Below the pieces are notes generated by a model. It saw only the letters and a program-made list of their open reading frames with translations, did not search any database and was not told where the DNA came from. From assembly GCA_035553375.1 (NCBI GenBank), contig DATNCY010000187.1, forward strand, positions 1-64,000: a stretch of DNA of 64,000 nt. The letters run 5' to 3'. This stretch comes from JAJPHU01 sp035553375. GTDB lineage: Bacteria > Planctomycetota > Planctomycetia > Gemmatales > Gemmataceae. Position 1 is the stretch's first letter, and each line of letters begins with the position of its first letter. Positions 1 through 8,486 of this stretch are shown here, piece by piece. The position numbers and the translations under genes were made by a program.

Positions 1-72
1 TTGCAAGCGGTCGTTGAGGCGATCTTCGGCGTGAACGAATCGGCATCCTCCGAACGTCCTTGGGAGGCATAG
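1..72 (+). CDS. C-terminal fragment of an unidentified protein
   Basis: The window opens inside a frame-1 reading frame that closes with TAG at 70-72. The 23 visible residues end in SSERPWEA. This is too short to name a family. The last codons and the stop lie inside a 16-bp-arm inverted repeat (48-94), so the repeat either overlays the end of this gene as a terminator or has supplied the final residues. Whether this is a real gene cannot be judged without the sequence upstream. Confidence 0.4.
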   Translation: MQAVVEAIFGVNESASSERPWEA

Positions 73-94
73 CTTATGCCAAGGACGTTCGGAG
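48..94. terminator. Inverted repeat over a stop codon
   Basis: Perfect 16-bp arms CTCCGAACGTCCTTGG (48-63) and CCAAGGACGTTCGGAG (79-94) with a 15-nt loop. The loop contains the TAG of the fragment at 1-72. No clear T-tract follows, so it may be a dispersed palindrome and not a classical intrinsic terminator. Confidence 0.55.
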
Positions 95-117
95 AGACAC
101 ACTTGGATCTACTGGAC

Positions 118-143
118 TCCCTTGCTGGCGCTGCGGGCTGGCA
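118..143. repeat. Half copy of palindromic repeat family A
   Basis: One arm (core CCCTTGCTGGCGCTGCGG) of the dispersed palindrome seen complete at 8414-8464, 9554-9601, 21091-21144, 26339-26389, 39111-39165 and 63679-63724. The second arm is missing here. A different palindrome, 154-193, follows at once. Confidence 0.75.
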
Positions 144-153
144 AGTATGAAAG

Positions 154-193
154 CACACGAGGGAGTCCCGAATTATCGGGACTCCCTCGTGTG
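154..193. repeat. 18-bp-arm palindrome
   Basis: Arms CACACGAGGGAGTCCCGA (154-171) and TCGGGACTCCCTCGTGTG (176-193) are perfect complements around a 4-nt loop. It lies between the partial gene at the window start and csrA, which ends at 389 on the other strand, so it could end transcription from either side. The stretch 194-388 holds no gene or further structure that I can recognise. Confidence 0.6.
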
Positions 194-388
194 TTGAATC
201 CGTATCTCTTCCCCTGTGATAACCCCACTGCCTGTTCCGCAAGAGAGCGAAAGCATGTTCCCGAAGGAAAGGCGATCGGCACAGCTGAGAACACCCAATC
301 AGCGTGTTCTCCTGTCTTCCGTCCAACGAATAAATCGCTGGTCCGTTCTCACAACGTCCCGTTGGACGTTCAGCGAACGGTTCACCGG

Positions 389-586
389 CTAATGGGGCAC
401 CGTGGAAGCGCTGGGCGCAGGAGCCTCCGCGCCCTTCAAGGGCAAAAGCTCCTGACGGTAAATCGGCACGTCACGCGGCGCCTCAATACCCAGGCGTATC
501 TTGCCCCGGTCGATGTCAACGACCGTGATACAGATGTTTTCACCGATATAAATCTTTTCGCCAAGTTTCCGGCTCAAGACCAGCAT
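389..586 (-). CDS. csrA: CsrA, RNA-binding carbon storage regulator (copy 1)
   Basis: Translational regulator that binds GGA motifs in mRNA leaders. The 65-residue product has the full family signature: MLVLSRKLGE at the N-terminus, then the GENICITVVDIDRGKIRLGIEAP strand region and the DVPIYRQELL helix start. The C-terminal tail (residues 51-65, Ala/Pro-rich) is slightly longer than in short CsrA proteins. The start is clear: AGGAGGG sits 7-8 nt before the ATG on the minus strand. A GGA inside its own ribosome-binding site would allow autoregulation, as known for csrA elsewhere (inference). A second copy lies at 32791-33012. The 312 bases upstream (587-898), up to the end of hutG, hold no recognisable gene. 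Confidence 0.96.
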   Translation of the reverse strand: MLVLSRKLGEKIYIGENICITVVDIDRGKIRLGIEAPRDVPIYRQELLPLKGAEAPAPSASTVPH

Positions 587-898
587 GTCGCTACCCTCCT
601 ACGAGCGAAGCAGTGGTTTACTTGCTCCCCAATTCTACGCCATGAAAGGCAAGGGAGATGTCAAGGGAGTGACATTTTTACCCCCTTACCCCTCCCCCAG
701 GTCGTGGAACATCCCTCATCCTGGCACTGGTCGCTAAAGCCGGACATCCCGCACAATCCGTAAAAGCAGACTGCATAGCAAGTTGTGCGCCAAAACGGCA
801 TCGGGGAAGCGCGAGAACGCCGTTGGGCCTCACGCTTGCCGGATGATTCGGAACGCTTAGACGCAAGAAGTCTCACGGAATAGCGGACAGTTGGACAC

Positions 899-1912
899 TC
901 AGTTTGTTTTCGTGCGCCGCGTCAGGCCGCGGAGGAAGTGCCAGAGGGTGAGTGCGGCCCAGCGTGCGCTCTGGCCATCGCGATCGAGAGAGGGATTGAT
1001 CTCCACGAGATCGAAACTACTGACCGCCGCGCATTCACCCGCCGCGGCAGCGCAGGCCGCGACGACGCGCCCGGATAGTCCCAGTGGATTAGGAGCGCTG
1101 ACGCCGGGTACGTCCGCCTGGCAAACGAAGTCGCTGTCGAGCGTCACGTACACCGGACAGCCGGCCGCCGACAAGCGCTTGCACTCGTGCCGAAAGATGG
1201 CGTTGAGTACGTAGTGCAAGGATGAACGCGAACCCCAACGGATGACGCCGCCTCGGTCTTGGACGTAAGCTTGATGTTCTCGGCTGACGGCGAAAGGCTG
1301 AGCGCCCAGGCAGACGTAGCGATCTCCGCGCAGCGGCTGCGTGGGATGTTCGAGGGCTTGCCGAAACGGTGAGCCGCTGTGCCCGAGTCCATCGACGAGC
1401 GGCCGCACATCTAGATGGGCATCGAGATTGATGATCGCCACTTCTCGGCCGGCGCGGACGTAGCCGAGGTAATGTCCGTAGGCCGTCTCATGGCCGCCGC
1501 CCAGCACAATCGGCACGGCTCCCGCCGTCAGAATCACCGCGATCACGTCCGCCAGCGCTTGCTGACTCGCCTCCAGATCGCCGTCGATACGCACGTTTCC
1601 CAGATCGAATAACCCAAGCGCGGCCAGGTCCGCGCCGCAGGTCGCATCCCACGGCGTCAGCCGATAGAGCCAGGGACGAATGGCGGCGGGAGCGGCGGCG
1701 GCACCCGGTCGGCCCTGATTGCGGCGCACGCCATCATCTTGAGGAAAACCGACGAGAACCGGGCGTCCCGGCCGTAGTTTCGGCGGACCCTCCCGCCAGA
1801 ACTCGACGCACTCACCCAGACGCGGATCGTCGGGACGACAAGCGGAGTCCGGCGGCGTAGTAGGTTCAAGCCGAGTGAACCACGCGGCCGCGCTTGATGA
1901 CGCACTCGACAT
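899..1912 (-). CDS. hutG: Formimidoylglutamase / arginase-family ureohydrolase
   Basis: Probably hydrolyses N-formimidoyl-L-glutamate to glutamate and formamide, the last step of one histidine degradation route. The fold and metal ligands of the arginase family are visible: GGGHE, NLDAHLDVRP (the DAHxD motif) and TLDSDF, followed by the late SSFDLVEINP segment. Length is about 337 residues, normal for the family. I chose the ATG at 1912, which overlaps the end of hutI by about 47 bases; the longer frame upstream only reads hutI sequence in another frame. Adjacent co-directional hutI supports HutG over agmatinase or arginase. hutH and hutU are not in the window. Confidence 0.82.
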   Translation of the reverse strand: MSSASSSAAAWFTRLEPTTPPDSACRPDDPRLGECVEFWREGPPKLRPGRPVLVGFPQDDGVRRNQGRPGAAAAPAAIRPWLYRLTPWDATCGADLAALGLFDLGNVRIDGDLEASQQALADVIAVILTAGAVPIVLGGGHETAYGHYLGYVRAGREVAIINLDAHLDVRPLVDGLGHSGSPFRQALEHPTQPLRGDRYVCLGAQPFAVSREHQAYVQDRGGVIRWGSRSSLHYVLNAIFRHECKRLSAAGCPVYVTLDSDFVCQADVPGVSAPNPLGLSGRVVAACAAAAGECAAVSSFDLVEINPSLDRDGQSARWAALTLWHFLRGLTRRTKTN

Positions 1913-3083
1913 GATTGATTCCGAAGTGATAAAAAAGTTCGCGGTAGTCGGAGACGTTACAAACAATCGCATCGCCCTGTTTGCCGACCGCCAACGAACC
2001 GATGCGATCGGCACGGCCCAGCGCCGCGGCGGCGTTGAGCGTCAGCGCCGTCACCACCTCGCCGGGCAACATGCCCATTTGCGTACACGCCATCGCTCCG
2101 ACCAGCGGCAGATTCTCGGTCATGCAGGTGCCGGGGTTGCAGTCGGTGGCCAGGGCAACCGTTACGCCACGTTCGATCAGCCGCCGCGCCGGCGCATAGT
2201 CCACACCCAGAAAGAACGCGGTGCCGGGTAACAGCGTCGCCACGGTGTTCGATGCCGCCAGCGCGTCGATTCCCGCCTCGCTGATACACAGCAGATGATC
2301 CGCCGACACGGCCCCAAGTTCGGCAGCCAACTCGGCCCCGCCCAGCGGCGACAACTCATCGGCGTGCAACTTGAGCCGCAATCCCAGATCGCGCGCCCGC
2401 GTGAGAATCTGTCGAGACTCGGCCACGCTGAAGACGCCGGTTTCGCAAAAGACATCGCAGAAGTCGGCCAAACGCTGACGCGCGATCTCGGGCAGCATGT
2501 CCTCGCACAGCGAACGGATGTAGCCGGCCCGATCGTCCCGATACTCCGGCGGCACGGCGTGTGCGCCCAGGAAGGTCGGCACCAACTCCCACGGTCCCTC
2601 GGCGTTCAACTCGGCAATCGCTTCGAGACACTTGATCTCATCGGCCGGCGTCAGACCGTAGCCGCTCTTGACCTCGATGGTCGTCACGCCGAAACACAGC
2701 AAACGCTGAAGTCGCGGACGAGCCAGATTCTTTAACTCTTCCTTCGATGTCTGGCGGACGCTGCGGACGGTGCTGAGGATTCCGCCGCCGCGCGCGGTGA
2801 TTTCCTGATAGCTCATGCCTCGCAAGCGCTGCTCGAATTCGTCCACGCGCGAGCCAGCGAACAAGAGATGGGTGTGGCTATCGACAAACCCCGGCAGCAC
2901 GACTTTGCCGCGAGCATCGATCCAGGTCGCGTCTTCGTGCGGTACAGCCGGCATCTCCGCCGCCGGCCCCAACCATTCAATGATGCCATCGCGGAGGATG
3001 AGGGAAGCATCGGCCAGTGTGGCGCACTCGCTCCGCGAGTGCGGTTTGACTATCTGGGCGGCGTGATGGAGGATGAGAAGCAT
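1866..3083 (-). CDS. hutI: Imidazolonepropionase
   Basis: Hydrolyses imidazolone-5-propionate to N-formimidoylglutamate in histidine degradation. It is an amidohydrolase-fold metalloenzyme: DSHTHLLFAGSR carries the first metal-binding histidines, GMSYQEITARGGGI is the family substrate loop, and SADHL plus ALATDCNPGTC supply the later histidine and aspartate. About 405 residues from the ATG at 3083. The ATG at 3101 (MRLQLL) is an equal alternative, and neither has a good Shine-Dalgarno sequence. A repeat element (3105-3167) lies immediately upstream and may have displaced the original leader. Translationally overlapped with hutG, so the two form one operon. Confidence 0.92.
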   Translation of the reverse strand: MLLILHHAAQIVKPHSRSECATLADASLILRDGIIEWLGPAAEMPAVPHEDATWIDARGKVVLPGFVDSHTHLLFAGSRVDEFEQRLRGMSYQEITARGGGILSTVRSVRQTSKEELKNLARPRLQRLLCFGVTTIEVKSGYGLTPADEIKCLEAIAELNAEGPWELVPTFLGAHAVPPEYRDDRAGYIRSLCEDMLPEIARQRLADFCDVFCETGVFSVAESRQILTRARDLGLRLKLHADELSPLGGAELAAELGAVSADHLLCISEAGIDALAASNTVATLLPGTAFFLGVDYAPARRLIERGVTVALATDCNPGTCMTENLPLVGAMACTQMGMLPGEVVTALTLNAAAALGRADRIGSLAVGKQGDAIVCNVSDYRELFYHFGINHVECVIKRGRVVHSA

Positions 3084-3104
3084 AAGAAGTTGTAACCGCA
3101 TGAG

Positions 3105-3167
3105 GTAGGTCCGGCTTGCCGAGCCGGACCTGGACTCAACAGGTGCCGCTCGGCAAGCGGCACCTAC
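3105..3167. repeat. Repeat family B, double-hairpin palindrome
   Basis: A 63-bp element starting GTAGGTCCGGCTTGCCGAGC and ending AAGCGGCACCTAC. Each half folds on itself (GTCCGGCT/AGCCGGAC and GTGCCGCT/AGCGGCAC), and the left half also pairs with the right half, so the whole is a nested palindrome. Two close relatives lie in tandem at 63042-63164. The layout resembles REP/BIME elements; no RAYT-type transposase was seen in the window. Confidence 0.8.
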
Positions 3168-3193
3168 TTCATGGCGTTCGTGACTCCAAACAA

Positions 3194-4327
3194 TCACTTC
3201 GCGGGCCGAAGTTTCACCCGCACAAATTTCGGGCGATAGACCGCCTCATCTCGGAACAGCCGAGCGAACTCCCAACTGTTCACGCAATAGCTAATCAGCA
3301 GGTCGTCTCTCGCGGCCCAGCGATGAGCTTTCGCGGCGTAGCTGAAAACGCCCTTGTCTTTCGCCATCTCCGGGCACTTGTACAGTAACACCGGTGCGGA
3401 CCACGGACCTGCCGGCGTGTCCGCGAAGCGGCCCATGATGCGGTCGCTCAAGCCGTTCTCCGTGTACACCGCCACATAATTCTTCTGGCCGGGCATCGGA
3501 CAGACCGAGAACTCCGTGGCGAAACCGTCCGCCAGCGTGACCGCCTCCTCTGACTTGTCGCTCCACCCCTTCGAGGTACGGAAGCGCCACGTCTTAAAAT
3601 CCTCCACGCTTCCGACCGGCGCGCGGGCGGCGAGCAAGCGTCTTTTGCCGATTCCCTTTCCGCGCGTTTCGTAGCCGTAAACGTACAAATGTTCGCCATC
3701 GCGCAACACAGATGAACCCCACGAGCGCTCGCGGTCGCGCCCGAACTCGGTGAATGGCACCTTGTGCTGTTTCATACGCCACATGCGTGGCTTGTCGTCG
3801 GGATTCTCCACCACCGCCAGACACTCGCCGACCTGCTGGAAGCCGAACGCGCCTTCCTCCTTGGTTTTGACGATCTGCATGAGGAACAAGAATAGCCGAT
3901 CACCGATGCGAACCGTGGCGTGCGGCCAAAACCATCCCTTGCCGTCTGCCGGCGTCAAGAGCGCCGCCGGCTTGCGCTCCTTCGTCTCGCCGGCTACAAA
4001 CCGAAGGGCGGCATCCGCTCCCTGGCCAGCCTGAATGCCAACGGTGTTGTTCACCATCACGGCACCGTCGCGCCGACCATCCTTGACCGCGCCCAAGAGC
4101 GTATCGCCGAACAGCCACAGCACACGCCGAGAGCCGATCACGGCCGAATAGACCCCATCGCCGCCGATCCATCCCTTCTTGCCAGTGAACTTCGCGTTCC
4201 ATTCCGGGGCTGGTTCGGCTTTGAGGACGGCCGGTAGCGCGGCAGTGGGCGGCTCAGCCCGCGCCCTCGGCCATGAGATCGCCACGACGCTCCCTAGCGC
4301 CACCATCACGCGCCAGCTTCGTATCAA
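3194..4327 (-). CDS. Secreted DUF4185-like beta-propeller protein
   Basis: Predicted exported protein of 377 residues. Residues 1-24 form a signal peptide (basic MIRSWR, hydrophobic core, cleavage near ARA-EP). The mature part has aromatic-rich repeats of the type seen in DUF4185 and five-bladed propeller families: VLWLFGDTLLG, WFWPHATVRIGDRLFLFL, WGSSVLRDGEHLYVYGYE, and FSYAAKAHRWAARDDLLISYCVNS. Such proteins are often linked to polysaccharide binding or cleavage, but no catalytic residue can be assigned here. The start is TTG at 4327, supported by AAGGAGG six bases upstream; the in-frame ATG seven codons later would cut the signal peptide. It is probably a single gene. Confidence 0.7.
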   Translation of the reverse strand: MIRSWRVMVALGSVVAISWPRARAEPPTAALPAVLKAEPAPEWNAKFTGKKGWIGGDGVYSAVIGSRRVLWLFGDTLLGAVKDGRRDGAVMVNNTVGIQAGQGADAALRFVAGETKERKPAALLTPADGKGWFWPHATVRIGDRLFLFLMQIVKTKEEGAFGFQQVGECLAVVENPDDKPRMWRMKQHKVPFTEFGRDRERSWGSSVLRDGEHLYVYGYETRGKGIGKRRLLAARAPVGSVEDFKTWRFRTSKGWSDKSEEAVTLADGFATEFSVCPMPGQKNYVAVYTENGLSDRIMGRFADTPAGPWSAPVLLYKCPEMAKDKGVFSYAAKAHRWAARDDLLISYCVNSWEFARLFRDEAVYRPKFVRVKLRPAK

Positions 4328-4400
4328 GACATTCCTCCTTACTCCTAGGACGGGAAAACAAGACGAGATAATTACTCGCTATTATATTGCGCAGTGGCGC

Positions 4401-4434
4401 GCCGCTTGGCGTTTCGCGCGAAACGCCAAGCGGC
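4401..4434. repeat. 34-bp perfect palindrome
   Basis: Arms GCCGCTTGGCGTTTCGC and GCGAAACGCCAAGCGGC meet without a loop. It lies in the divergent gap 4328-4572 between the DUF4185-like gene and the winged-helix gene, so it is unlikely to be a terminator. A degenerate relative sits at 41382-41422. The rest of this gap must hold both promoters, but I cannot point to clear boxes. Confidence 0.7.
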
Positions 4435-4572
4435 TAAACGAAAACTACTGTTGGGTTTGCGTTCCTCATTCAGAACACTTTCGCGTTTACGAAGAGAAAT
4501 AGGTTCTTTACAATAACGTGTACTTGCAAATCGAAGGCGTTTCGCTTTGTTCATAACGGAGAAGGTCCGACC

Positions 4573-5049
4573 ATGCACCAAGACACGCCAACGGACGCCG
4601 ACATAGCGGAGTGGCTTACTATCTTGAGCGTCGAATCGCTTTGTCAGTGGGATGTCTTGGTTTTCTTGTATCACCACCAGACCAGTCTGATTGGCGCGGA
4701 CTATCTCGCTCGTCTGCTGGGCTATGCGATCGAGCCGGTCATCAGCGCTTTGGATTATCTGGAATCCCTGGGTTTCGTCGGACGTTCGCGGGTTTCGCAG
4801 GGAGCGCGCCTGTATCAGTTTCTGACGCCGACGGAACCGCCGCGCGGGAATGCCTTTGAACGACTGCTGAGCCTGCACGACCATCGCGCCGGCCGGCTGG
4901 CGCTGTCCAAGCACATGCAACGCGACCAATCCCAGAAGGAAGAAGAAAGAAGGAACGAGGAAGCAAAGGCGTCCGCTTCGGCTCACCTTCTCTCCTTACA
5001 GCATCCTCTTGCGAGAAAAGGGGGCGGAAAATGGCAGCGCGTGATCTGA
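4573..5049 (+). CDS. Small winged-helix-like protein ahead of kaiC
   Basis: A 158-residue protein. Residues 20-85 look like a winged helix: WDVLVFLYHHQTSLIGADYLARLLGY, then AIEPVISALDYLESLGFVGRSR and a beta wing ending QGARLYQFLTP. The C-terminal 50 residues are charged (QRDQSQKEEERRNEEAKA) and probably helical or disordered. The start ATG has GGAGAAGG upstream. It overlaps the KaiC-like gene by 19 bases, so the two are translated together and it likely acts with the KaiC-kinase module. A DNA-binding or protein-binding adaptor role is inference; the exact family is not recognised. Confidence 0.7.
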   Translation: MHQDTPTDADIAEWLTILSVESLCQWDVLVFLYHHQTSLIGADYLARLLGYAIEPVISALDYLESLGFVGRSRVSQGARLYQFLTPTEPPRGNAFERLLSLHDHRAGRLALSKHMQRDQSQKEEERRNEEAKASASAHLLSLQHPLARKGGGKWQRVI

Positions 5050-6611
5050 TCCCCACCGGCATCCCCGGTCTGGACGACATCCTCCTGGGCGGCATTCCCA
5101 AGGGCAACGTCATTCTGGTGGAAGGTGCCGCCGGCACCGGCAAGACGTTGCTCGGCATGGAGTTTCTTTATCGCGGCATCACCGAGTACAACGAACCCGG
5201 CATTCTCGTTACCTTCGAGGTGGCACCCAAGAAACTCATCCGCGATGCCGCCAACTTCGGTTGGGATTTCGAGCAATTGCAGCGGCAGAACACGTTCAAA
5301 ATCATTTTCACCAGTCCTCCCGTACTCAACCACGAACTGCGCTCGCCGGACAGCCTGTTGCTGGAGACGGCCGCCCAGATGGGCGCTCGCCGCATCTTCA
5401 TTGATGGCATCTCGCTGTTACGCAGCGTGTCCAACGATGTCAACAATGCCGGCAATGGCAACAACCACGGCAACGAGATGGGCTGCTATCGCCAACTCTT
5501 GCAAATGCTGCTGGAAGGGCTACAGCGCGAGAGTCTGACGGCGATCCTGTCGCACGAAGTCACCGCCATCGAGCAACAGGCCTTCGCCCTGGAAGTGGCC
5601 GAATTTCTGACTGACACCGTGATGGTTCTGCGCCGCGAGCAGAACCGTCGCCGCAGCCATCGCAGCCTGGAGATCACCAAGAGCCGTGGTCAGGACTTCG
5701 AGTCGGGTCGCCACACCCTGCGCATCACGGCCGGCAAGGGATTGGAAGTGTTTCGCCGCGTTCAGGCGCGGCCGCGCGGCCTCGACCTAGACACGCAACC
5801 CACTTCCAGCAATCGCCAGTCGATCATCGGCTCCGCTCCGCTCGATGAATTATTCGGCGGCGGCGTCTTCGATGGCTCCGTCACCATGATGGTGGGCATC
5901 TCGGGGGCGGGCAAGACCGTGCTGGGCATGCAACTGCTTCTGGAAGGCGTCAAGAACGGCAAACGCGGTCTGATGGTCTCTCTCGACGAACATCCCGAAC
6001 AGGTTCTGCGCAACGCCGACACCCTCGGCCTCAACTTGCGAGAACACCTGGACAGCGGTGCCATCCAGTTTTTCTACGACTGTCCGCGCGAGTTGGAGTT
6101 GGATGTCCACCTGGCGCGCATCGAGCAGATCGTCGAAGAGCATCACATCGAACGGCTGATCATAGACGGTATGACGAGCTATCAGACTGCCTTGGAAGAT
6201 GAACAGCTTTACCGCGAGTTTTTTCATGCCCTGGTCAGTTTCAGCAAAGCACGGCTGATGACGACGTTTTTGAGCTACGAGAACCCCGAACTATTCGGCA
6301 TCAACAAGTTCATGCCGGACTTCCCCGTCAGTTCCATCGTGGATAACATTATCCTCATCAACTTCGTGGAACTGGGCGATACGCTGCGCCGAGCCATCAC
6401 GGTGGTCAAGGCGCGCGGCAGTGCCAATCAATTCGTCACGCGCGAGTTTACCATCGGTTCGGGTGGTATCACGCTGGCGCCGGTGGACCCGACCAATGCG
6501 CTGCCGGCGTTGCCTTTCCAGAACTACTACGGACTCTTGAGCCGTGCGCCGACGCGGCTCAGCCCCATCCTGCTGCCCGGCAACGGAGCCAAGGTGGTCG
6601 CCACGGAATAA
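5031..6611 (+). CDS. kaiC: KaiC-like two-domain RecA-fold ATPase
   Basis: 526 residues with two tandem KaiC domains. Domain 1 has Walker A GAAGTGKT (32-39) and Walker B-like RRIFIDGISLL. Domain 2 starts near residue 258 with Walker A GISGAGKT and Walker B ERLIIDGMTSY. The paired acidic residues that follow the first strand of KaiC CI (FEE) read FEV in domain 1 but DE in domain 2. The segment VSSIVDNIILINF aligns with the KaiC phosphosite region ISTITDTII, placing Ser434 and Ser435 at the two autophosphorylation positions. No kaiA or kaiB is present. It sits between a winged-helix protein and a PocR hybrid kinase, 20 bases from the latter, so a signalling role is more likely than a clock. Confidence 0.93.
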   Translation: MAARDLIPTGIPGLDDILLGGIPKGNVILVEGAAGTGKTLLGMEFLYRGITEYNEPGILVTFEVAPKKLIRDAANFGWDFEQLQRQNTFKIIFTSPPVLNHELRSPDSLLLETAAQMGARRIFIDGISLLRSVSNDVNNAGNGNNHGNEMGCYRQLLQMLLEGLQRESLTAILSHEVTAIEQQAFALEVAEFLTDTVMVLRREQNRRRSHRSLEITKSRGQDFESGRHTLRITAGKGLEVFRRVQARPRGLDLDTQPTSSNRQSIIGSAPLDELFGGGVFDGSVTMMVGISGAGKTVLGMQLLLEGVKNGKRGLMVSLDEHPEQVLRNADTLGLNLREHLDSGAIQFFYDCPRELELDVHLARIEQIVEEHHIERLIIDGMTSYQTALEDEQLYREFFHALVSFSKARLMTTFLSYENPELFGINKFMPDFPVSSIVDNIILINFVELGDTLRRAITVVKARGSANQFVTREFTIGSGGITLAPVDPTNALPALPFQNYYGLLSRAPTRLSPILLPGNGAKVVATE

Positions 6612-6631
6612 TGTGATTGCGGAGCCATGCC

Positions 6632-8437
6632 ATGTCGGAACCTGTCACGAGTCCGCATCCTGAAATCTCGTCTCCCCGTTCGGATGCCGAACTATCGTCC
6701 GAAATCCGCGCTAAAGTACTCGACCCATCGGCCTGGCGCGAGGGTCTGGAAAGGTACGCGCGGGCCACGAACCTCGCGGTGGCGCTGGTCGATGCGGAGG
6801 GTCTTCTGCTCGGCGAGTGTCTCAACTCCCGGCCGATGTGGAGTTTGTTTCGCGCTCGGAAGCCGGCCGGCGCGGGTGAGTGTCCATTCTGCCTGACTCC
6901 CCCGCGGCCTTGTGCTTGTGTCGCCGATTCCCTGGCCCAAGGCCGCTATTGCATGACGCGGGAGCGGACGGGATTGGTGCATTTCGCCGTGCCGCTGATC
7001 CTCGGCGAAAACCGTTTGGCAGCGTTGGTGGCGGGACAGGTTTTCGACCACTACCCCGAAGAGTTGGAATTGGAGTATGCCGCCAAGCAGTTCGGCCTCA
7101 ATCCCCAGGAGGTCTGGGCGCATGCGCGCCGGGAACATCCCATCAAGCAAGCCACTCTAAGCGTGTATGCCGACCTGCTGGCGAGCCTCGGCCAGACCTT
7201 CCTTCAGACACGTCATCACACTCTTGTCGAAGCGGATCGCCTGGCCGAGATGACACGACTGAGCGATCAACTCCAGCAGCGCACGCGAGAACTCGTCGAG
7301 GAGGACCATCGCAAGGACGAATTCCTGGCGATGCTGGCCCACGAGTTGCGCAACCCGCTCGCGCCCATGCGCAACGCCGTTCAGGTGATGAAATTGCTGG
7401 CGCGGGAGAATACCAATCTCTACTGGGCCGAGGAGGTGCTTAGCCGCCAGGTAGGACACATGAGCCGGCTGGTGGATGATTTGTTGGATGTGTCTCGCTT
7501 CACGCGCGGCAATGTCGTCCTGCGCAAAGAGCCGGCCGATCTGGTATCCGTGATTGCCCGCGCCGTCGAAACCGTCCGTCCGGCCGTCCAGGCGCACCGG
7601 CAAGATCTGTCCATCGTGCTGCCCTCCGTGCCGCTGCCGATGGAAGCCGATCCGGTGCGGATGACGCAGGTTCTGACCAACCTGCTCAACAACGCCATCA
7701 AGTACACTCCCAACGGAGGACGCATCTGGCTGAAAGCCGAGCGGCAAAACGCCGAGGCCGTGCTGAGTGTGCGCGACAGCGGTATTGGCATCGCCCCGGA
7801 GATGTTGACGCGCGTCTTCGATTTGTTCACCCAGGTGGAACATACGCTGGATCGTTCGCAGGGCGGCCTCGGGGTCGGGCTGACGTTGGTGCGCCGTCTG
7901 GTCGAGTTGCATGGCGGCAGCGTATGCGCCTTTAGCAACGGCTTGAACCAGGGCAGTGAGTTCGTCGTTCGATTGCCCTTGTCGTTTCAACCAGAGCCGG
8001 TCAATGGGTCGGCCGTGCAGAAAAACGGTCGCGCCGCCCCGCCGCCTTCGCGCCGCGTTTTGGTGGTCGATGATAACGTCGATGGCGCGGAAAGCCTGGC
8101 CAAGATATTGACGATGACCGGGCACGAAGTCCGCGTCGCCCACGATGGCCGGGCGGCGCTCGCCGCCGCCGAGGATGGTTGGCCGCAGGTCGTGTTCCTG
8201 GACATCGGCTTACCCGGCATGGACGGCTTCGAGGTGGGACGGCGACTGCGGAAGCAGCCGGCACTAGAACAAGTGCTGTTGGTGGCCTTAACGGGCTACG
8301 CGCGAGACGACGACCGCCAACAAACCGCCGAGGCGGGTTTCGATCATCACTTGGTCAAGCCCGTCGATCCCGACGAATTGCTCCAGTTGTTGGCACCGTC
8401 TGAAACGCTACAGGCCCAGAGCGCCAGCGACGGGTGA
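6632..8437 (+). CDS. PocR-domain hybrid histidine kinase with receiver
   Basis: Soluble hybrid kinase of about 601 residues. Residues 25-190 resemble a PocR ligand-binding domain (LAVALVDAEG, a Cys cluster CPFCLTPPRPCAC, then VPLILGENRLAALVAGQVF). A short coiled coil leads to HisKA with phospho-acceptor His in MLAHELRNPL. The ATPase domain shows NLLNNAIKYT, DSGIGIAPEM and GGLGVGL. A C-terminal receiver has VLVVDDN, phosphorylatable Asp in VFLDIGLPGMDG, and the Lys of HHLVKPVD. No membrane segment is seen. I chose ATG 6632 (GGAG 7 bases upstream) over TTG 6617. The last residues QSASDG and the stop are encoded by a palindromic repeat arm (8414-8435). Operon partner of kaiC. Confidence 0.92.
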   Translation: MSEPVTSPHPEISSPRSDAELSSEIRAKVLDPSAWREGLERYARATNLAVALVDAEGLLLGECLNSRPMWSLFRARKPAGAGECPFCLTPPRPCACVADSLAQGRYCMTRERTGLVHFAVPLILGENRLAALVAGQVFDHYPEELELEYAAKQFGLNPQEVWAHARREHPIKQATLSVYADLLASLGQTFLQTRHHTLVEADRLAEMTRLSDQLQQRTRELVEEDHRKDEFLAMLAHELRNPLAPMRNAVQVMKLLARENTNLYWAEEVLSRQVGHMSRLVDDLLDVSRFTRGNVVLRKEPADLVSVIARAVETVRPAVQAHRQDLSIVLPSVPLPMEADPVRMTQVLTNLLNNAIKYTPNGGRIWLKAERQNAEAVLSVRDSGIGIAPEMLTRVFDLFTQVEHTLDRSQGGLGVGLTLVRRLVELHGGSVCAFSNGLNQGSEFVVRLPLSFQPEPVNGSAVQKNGRAAPPPSRRVLVVDDNVDGAESLAKILTMTGHEVRVAHDGRAALAAAEDGWPQVVFLDIGLPGMDGFEVGRRLRKQPALEQVLLVALTGYARDDDRQQTAEAGFDHHLVKPVDPDELLQLLAPSETLQAQSASDG

Positions 8438-8464
8438 CAGAAACCCGTCGCTGGCGCTCTGGGC
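8414..8464. repeat. Repeat family A, copy at the kinase 3' end
   Basis: Arms of 22 bp, left 8414-8435 (core GCGCCAGCGACGGG) and right 8443-8464, perfect complements around a 7-nt loop. The left arm is coding: it supplies the C-terminal residues of the kinase and the start of its TGA stop. It could also act as a terminator before the binding-protein gene. Confidence 0.85.
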
Positions 8465-8486
8465 TGGTTTCCAAAGAGGCGAATCC

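Noticed and set aside
122..763. 213-codon + strand frame over csrA
   Set aside because: It runs through two palindromic repeats and antisense to csrA, so it is not a gene.
7157..8143. Long minus-strand frame opposite the PocR kinase
   Set aside because: Antisense to strongly conserved kinase motifs and lacks any recognisable domain.
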